From Flemingiibacterium sp045644145 (GTDB lineage Bacteria; Bacillota; Clostridia; Oscillospirales; CAG-272), in the NCBI GenBank assembly GCA_045644145.1, contig JAZRGK010000044.1, positions 1 to 25,154 on the forward strand: a stretch of DNA of 25,154 bases, in the 5' to 3' direction. A model generated the notes under the pieces. It was not told the DNA's origin. It searched no databases and saw only the letters and a program-made list of their open reading frames with translations. The translations under genes and the position numbers were made by a program. Positions 22,535 through 25,154 of the stretch are shown one piece after another (the first letter of the stretch is position 1; each line of letters begins with the position of its first letter).

Positions 22535-23104
22535 ATGACATTCAAAAGCCCCGTTTACAATATAATTGCAGTGCCTATTGAAAAGGTCGTGCCCAATACA
22601 TATAATCCCAATACTGTAGCACCGCCGGAAATGAAGCTGCTTTATGACAGCATAAAGGAAGATGGATATACCATGCCTGTGGTATGTTATTACGATAAAG
22701 ATACGGACGCTTATGTTATTGTTGACGGCTTTCATCGCTGGCGTGTAATGAAGGAATACCACGATATATATGAGCGCGAGGGTGGACTTCTTCCTGTATC
22801 GGTTATTGACAAGCCGCTTGATCAGCGAATGGCAAGCACCATACGCCATAACAGAGCAAGAGGTGCTCATGATGTGGATTTGATGAGCAATATTGTAAAG
22901 GAGCTTCATGAGCTTGGACGCTCAGATGCGTGGATATCGAAGCACCTTGGCATGGACAAGGATGAAATACTCCGTCTTAAGCAGATAACGGGGCTTGCGG
23001 CGCTTTTCCGCGATGTTAAATTCGGTTCTGCGTGGATTCCCACCGAAGATGAAGCGGATGATCGCATACCGGATGAGGAAAAAGCGGAAATTTTAGTTCT
23101 ATAG
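22535..23104 (+). CDS. IbrB-like ParB/Srx-fold protein
   Basis: 189 residues with a ParB/sulfiredoxin-fold domain. It contains VPNTYNPNTV, DSIKEDGYTMPVV, VIVDGFHRWRVM (the ParB DGxHR signature near residues 65-69), and the RHNRARGAHD box (about 104-113). A helix-turn-helix follows (RSDAWISKHLGMDKDEILRL, about 130-150). IbrB partners IbrA in E. coli, and the pairing is kept here, 103 bases apart on the same strand. ParB-family domains of this kind can bind CTP or ATP, but no such activity is shown. The frame runs on upstream to 22499, but ATG 22535 has GGAGA (22525-22529) and the family-like MTFKSPVYN start. A strong terminator follows the stop. Confident in the family; the process is unresolved. 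Confidence 0.85.
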   Translation: MTFKSPVYNIIAVPIEKVVPNTYNPNTVAPPEMKLLYDSIKEDGYTMPVVCYYDKDTDAYVIVDGFHRWRVMKEYHDIYEREGGLLPVSVIDKPLDQRMASTIRHNRARGAHDVDLMSNIVKELHELGRSDAWISKHLGMDKDEILRLKQITGLAALFRDVKFGSAWIPTEDEADDRIPDEEKAEILVL

Positions 23105-23168
23105 GGAATCCTTGGATAAAAACAATCATCTTCTGTTAAAACCGCACATGATGTGTATTGCCCTAAAT

Positions 23169-23217
23169 AACAAGAAAAAATGCCGCAAAATTAGTTTTGC
23201 GGTATTTTTTTCTTGTT
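23169..23217. terminator. Strong bidirectional terminator after the IbrA/IbrB-like pair
   Basis: CCGCAAAA (23183-23190) pairs with TTTTGCGG (23195-23202) around TTAG. The A- and T-rich arms extend the stem from 23169 to 23217, including a run of seven T. It can stop transcripts from either side and isolates hprK. Confidence 0.88.
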
Positions 23218-23223
23218 AAGGTA

Positions 23224-23252
23224 TTGAAAAATTAGCGAAACTGTAGTATAAT
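23224..23252 (+). promoter_or_regulatory. Sigma-A promoter of hprK
   Basis: TTGAAA (23224-23229) and consensus TATAAT (23247-23252) are 17 bases apart, with TAG before the -10. It lies immediately after the terminator. The transcript start is near 23259, about 38 bases before the ATG. Confidence 0.85.
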
Positions 23253-23296
23253 GTATAGTGTATTATTATGTTTATACTGATTTGAGGTGTACTGTT

Positions 23297-24238
23297 ATGA
23301 ACGATGTTTATACCGTTGAACTGTCGAAGATCATAAACGAGTTTTCACTTGAAGAAATCTATCTCCCCGATGATGCGGATAAGATTTCCATTCATCTTAT
23401 GGAAGTAAACCGCCCCGGACTTCAGCTTGTGGGCTTTTTTGACCATTACGAGCCTCAGCGTATGCAGATAATCGGCAAGGTGGAGCATAAATACCTCACT
23501 TCGCTCTCGGATGATGCGCGCAGAAATTCCATTATGGGATTTTTGCAAAGCAAGCCCGTTGCGGTGATTATTTCCTCTGAGCTTGAAGTCTTTGAAGAGT
23601 TTGTGGAGCTTGGCGAATATTTTGAAGTCCCTATCCTACGCACATCCGATACAACAAGCGCGTTCATGGCGGCGCTTATTGCTTATCTCAACGTACAGCT
23701 TGCTCCCCGTATTACACGACACGGAGTCCTTGTAGAGGTGTACGGCGAGGGTATACTTATTCTTGGTGATTCCGGCGTAGGTAAATCCGAAACCGCTATC
23801 GAGCTTGTTAAGCGCGGTCACCGACTGATAGCGGACGATGCCGTTGAAATCAAGCGTGTATCGGCGAAAACGCTGGTCGGAAGCGCGCCCGAGATCATAC
23901 GCCACTATGTAGAGCTTCGCGGTATCGGTATAGTTGACGTGCGCCGCATTTTTGGTATGGGTGCTGTCAAGCTCACCGAGAAGATCGACTATATCATCAA
24001 CCTCGAACCATGGGTGCAGGGAAAGATGTACGACCGCTTCGGTCTTGATTCGGAGTACACTGACATTCTTGGTATAAAGATTCCCACCACCACAATTCCC
24101 GTAAAGCCCGGACGTAATCTTGCTATCATCCTTGAGATTGCGGCTATGAACAACCGTCAGAAGAAGATGGGCTTCAATACCGCTGAGGAATTCAACAAGA
24201 AGCTTATGGGGCAGATGGGAATTGAAATGAGCGAATAA
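23297..24238 (+). CDS. hprK: HPr kinase/phosphorylase
   Basis: Bifunctional sensor enzyme that phosphorylates HPr at a serine and removes the phosphate, controlling carbon catabolite repression in Bacillota. The 313-residue product has an N-terminal domain (1-130), then RHGVLVEVYGEGILILGDSG with His142. Walker A GDSGVGKSETA is at 157-167 and LIADDAVEI follows. The C-terminal signature LEIAAMNNRQKKMG is intact, and the hexamer tail is present. ATG 23297 is preferred, since GAGGTG (23284-23289) is seven bases upstream; the longer frame starting at 23258 has no ribosome binding site. Its own promoter and an upstream terminator suggest independent regulation. The next gene is 65 bases away. Confidence 0.97.
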   Translation: MNDVYTVELSKIINEFSLEEIYLPDDADKISIHLMEVNRPGLQLVGFFDHYEPQRMQIIGKVEHKYLTSLSDDARRNSIMGFLQSKPVAVIISSELEVFEEFVELGEYFEVPILRTSDTTSAFMAALIAYLNVQLAPRITRHGVLVEVYGEGILILGDSGVGKSETAIELVKRGHRLIADDAVEIKRVSAKTLVGSAPEIIRHYVELRGIGIVDVRRIFGMGAVKLTEKIDYIINLEPWVQGKMYDRFGLDSEYTDILGIKIPTTTIPVKPGRNLAIILEIAAMNNRQKKMGFNTAEEFNKKLMGQMGIEMSE

Positions 24239-24303
24239 GCTCGTAAGGAAAAAATAATATAACCGTTTAACGGACAAATACAGATATAAAAGGAGAAAAA
24301 ATT

Positions 24304-25154
24304 ATGACACTGGTTATTATGGCAGCAGGTATGGGAAGCCGCTACGGCGGTCTTAAGCAGATCGACCCCGTTACACCTCACGGTGAGTTTATTGTCGACT
24401 ATTCAATTTATGATGCTATTAAGGCAGGCTTTGATAAGGTGGTTTTCATCATTAAAGAGGAAAACTACGAAATTTTCCGCGAAACCGTAGGTGCGCGTAT
24501 AGAAAAGGCAGTAAAGGTAGAATATGTATTCCAAGAGCTTAACAAAATTCCTGAGGGATTTACGGTTCCCGAGGGACGCACCAAGCCTTTCGGTACGGCA
24601 CATGCAGCACTTATGGCGGCGGATGTTGTAAACGAGCCTTTCGCTATTATAAATTCCGACGATTTCTACGGCAGAGATGCGTATGTTAAGGCGTATAATG
24701 CTATGGCGGCGACAAAAGACAAGGGACATTTCGCTATGGTTGGCTATGTTCTTAAAAACACCGTTACCGAGAACGGTCACGTTTCCCGCGGCATCTGCGA
24801 GGTTGCAGACGGCATGCTTAAAAATGTTGTTGAGCGCACCAAGATTCAGGAAAATGACGGTAAGGTACAGTATTTCGAGGACGAAGCTTGGCATGATCTT
24901 GACGAAAATGCAGTGGTTTCCATGAACTTCTGGGCGTTTACTCCCGACGTTTTCGCTATGCTTGGCGAAGGACTTAACGAGTTCCTTAAGGCTCTCCCCA
25001 CAGCAAAGGATCCACTTAAGGCTGAGTATTTCCTGCCGTTCCTCGTACAGAGTCGTATTGACAGCGGCGAATGTGACGTAAAAATGCTTGAAACTTCCGC
25101 GAAATGGTACGGCGTTACATACGCTGAGGATAAGCCTAAGCTTGTGGAGTTTTT
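24304..25154 (+). CDS. Sugar-phosphate nucleotidyltransferase-like protein, cut by window end
   Basis: The 5' part of a nucleotidyltransferase-fold (GT-A) protein; 283 codons lie inside the window and no stop is reached. The N-terminus MTLVIMAAGMGSRYGG contains the nucleotide-binding signature (G-x-G-x-R), followed by LKQIDPVTPHGEF. The metal-binding segment is INSDDFYGRDAY, and FGTAHAALMAA precedes it. It most resembles the NDP-sugar pyrophosphorylases of Bacillota (COG1208 group), where sugar phosphate and NTP give an NDP-sugar; the substrate cannot be told. AAAGGAG (24289-24295) and nine bases of spacing support this ATG. Typical length is near 300, so only a short tail is likely missing. 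No clear promoter is seen in the gap after hprK. Confidence 0.85.
   Translation, partial: MTLVIMAAGMGSRYGGLKQIDPVTPHGEFIVDYSIYDAIKAGFDKVVFIIKEENYEIFRETVGARIEKAVKVEYVFQELNKIPEGFTVPEGRTKPFGTAHAALMAADVVNEPFAIINSDDFYGRDAYVKAYNAMAATKDKGHFAMVGYVLKNTVTENGHVSRGICEVADGMLKNVVERTKIQENDGKVQYFEDEAWHDLDENAVVSMNFWAFTPDVFAMLGEGLNEFLKALPTAKDPLKAEYFLPFLVQSRIDSGECDVKMLETSAKWYGVTYAEDKPKLVEF

Noticed and set aside
23636..24277. 213-residue minus-strand frame opposite hprK
   Set aside because: It lies opposite conserved HprK motifs; no support for expression.
1..25154. CRISPR array or cas genes accompanying the CARF nuclease
   Set aside because: No regularly spaced direct repeats were seen and no Cas protein was recognised in the window.

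Overview
The window reads as a chromosomal segment of a low-to-mid GC member of the Bacillota, class Clostridia, probably a gut Oscillospiraceae/Ruminococcaceae-type organism. The support is: the spore-former gene order mazG - HU - rqcP(yabO) - yabP - yabQ - divIC, an HPr kinase/phosphorylase (a Gram-positive-type carbon regulator), strong Shine-Dalgarno sequences, TTG starts, and near-consensus sigma-A promoters with 17-bp spacers. No species can be named from sequence alone.

Layout. 1-2700: a housekeeping/sporulation/division cluster (mazG, HU, rqcP, yabP, yabQ, divIC), with a hairpin over the yabP ribosome binding site and an unusually long yabQ/divIC overlap. 2753-6230: three tightly packed genes, an amidohydrolase, a membrane-anchored class A beta-lactamase-fold protein with a coiled-coil stalk, and a monofunctional biotin ligase. 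6231-6413: a gap between convergent genes holding three copies of a palindromic GC-rich repeat; a fourth copy lies at position 1. 6414-8786 (minus): a PcrA/UvrD helicase. 8787-8983: a divergent promoter region with two good sigma-A promoters and two possible operators. 8984-10180: a CARF plus PD-(D/E)XK protein of the Card1/Can2 (DUF1887) type, an effector normally tied to type III CRISPR but standing alone here. 10275-17971: a five-gene cluster with two sugar-type ABC permeases, a very long HlyD/RND-type adaptor, a two-TM protein resembling the extracellular domain of MacB/FtsX, and an 849-residue lipoprotein with a solute-binding domain. No ATPase gene is present. 18093-19151: a P-loop ATPase of unknown role, starting at TTG. 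19152-19439: a gene-free stretch rich in inverted repeats. 19540-21021: guaB with a consensus promoter. 21106-23104: an IbrA/IbrB-like pair (PP-loop PAPS-reductase-family protein plus ParB/Srx-fold protein). 23297-24238: hprK. 24304-end: a sugar nucleotidyltransferase cut by the window edge.

How the parts may work together. The left part is conserved core biology. The more novel parts are the mixed import/adaptor cluster (10.3-18.0 kb), which combines parts of two transporter classes and may be a recurring undescribed envelope system; the orphan CARF nuclease facing pcrA; and the IbrA/IbrB-like pair, an accessory couple often suspected of regulation or nucleic-acid modification. These roles are inferred from domain recognition and context, without database searches.
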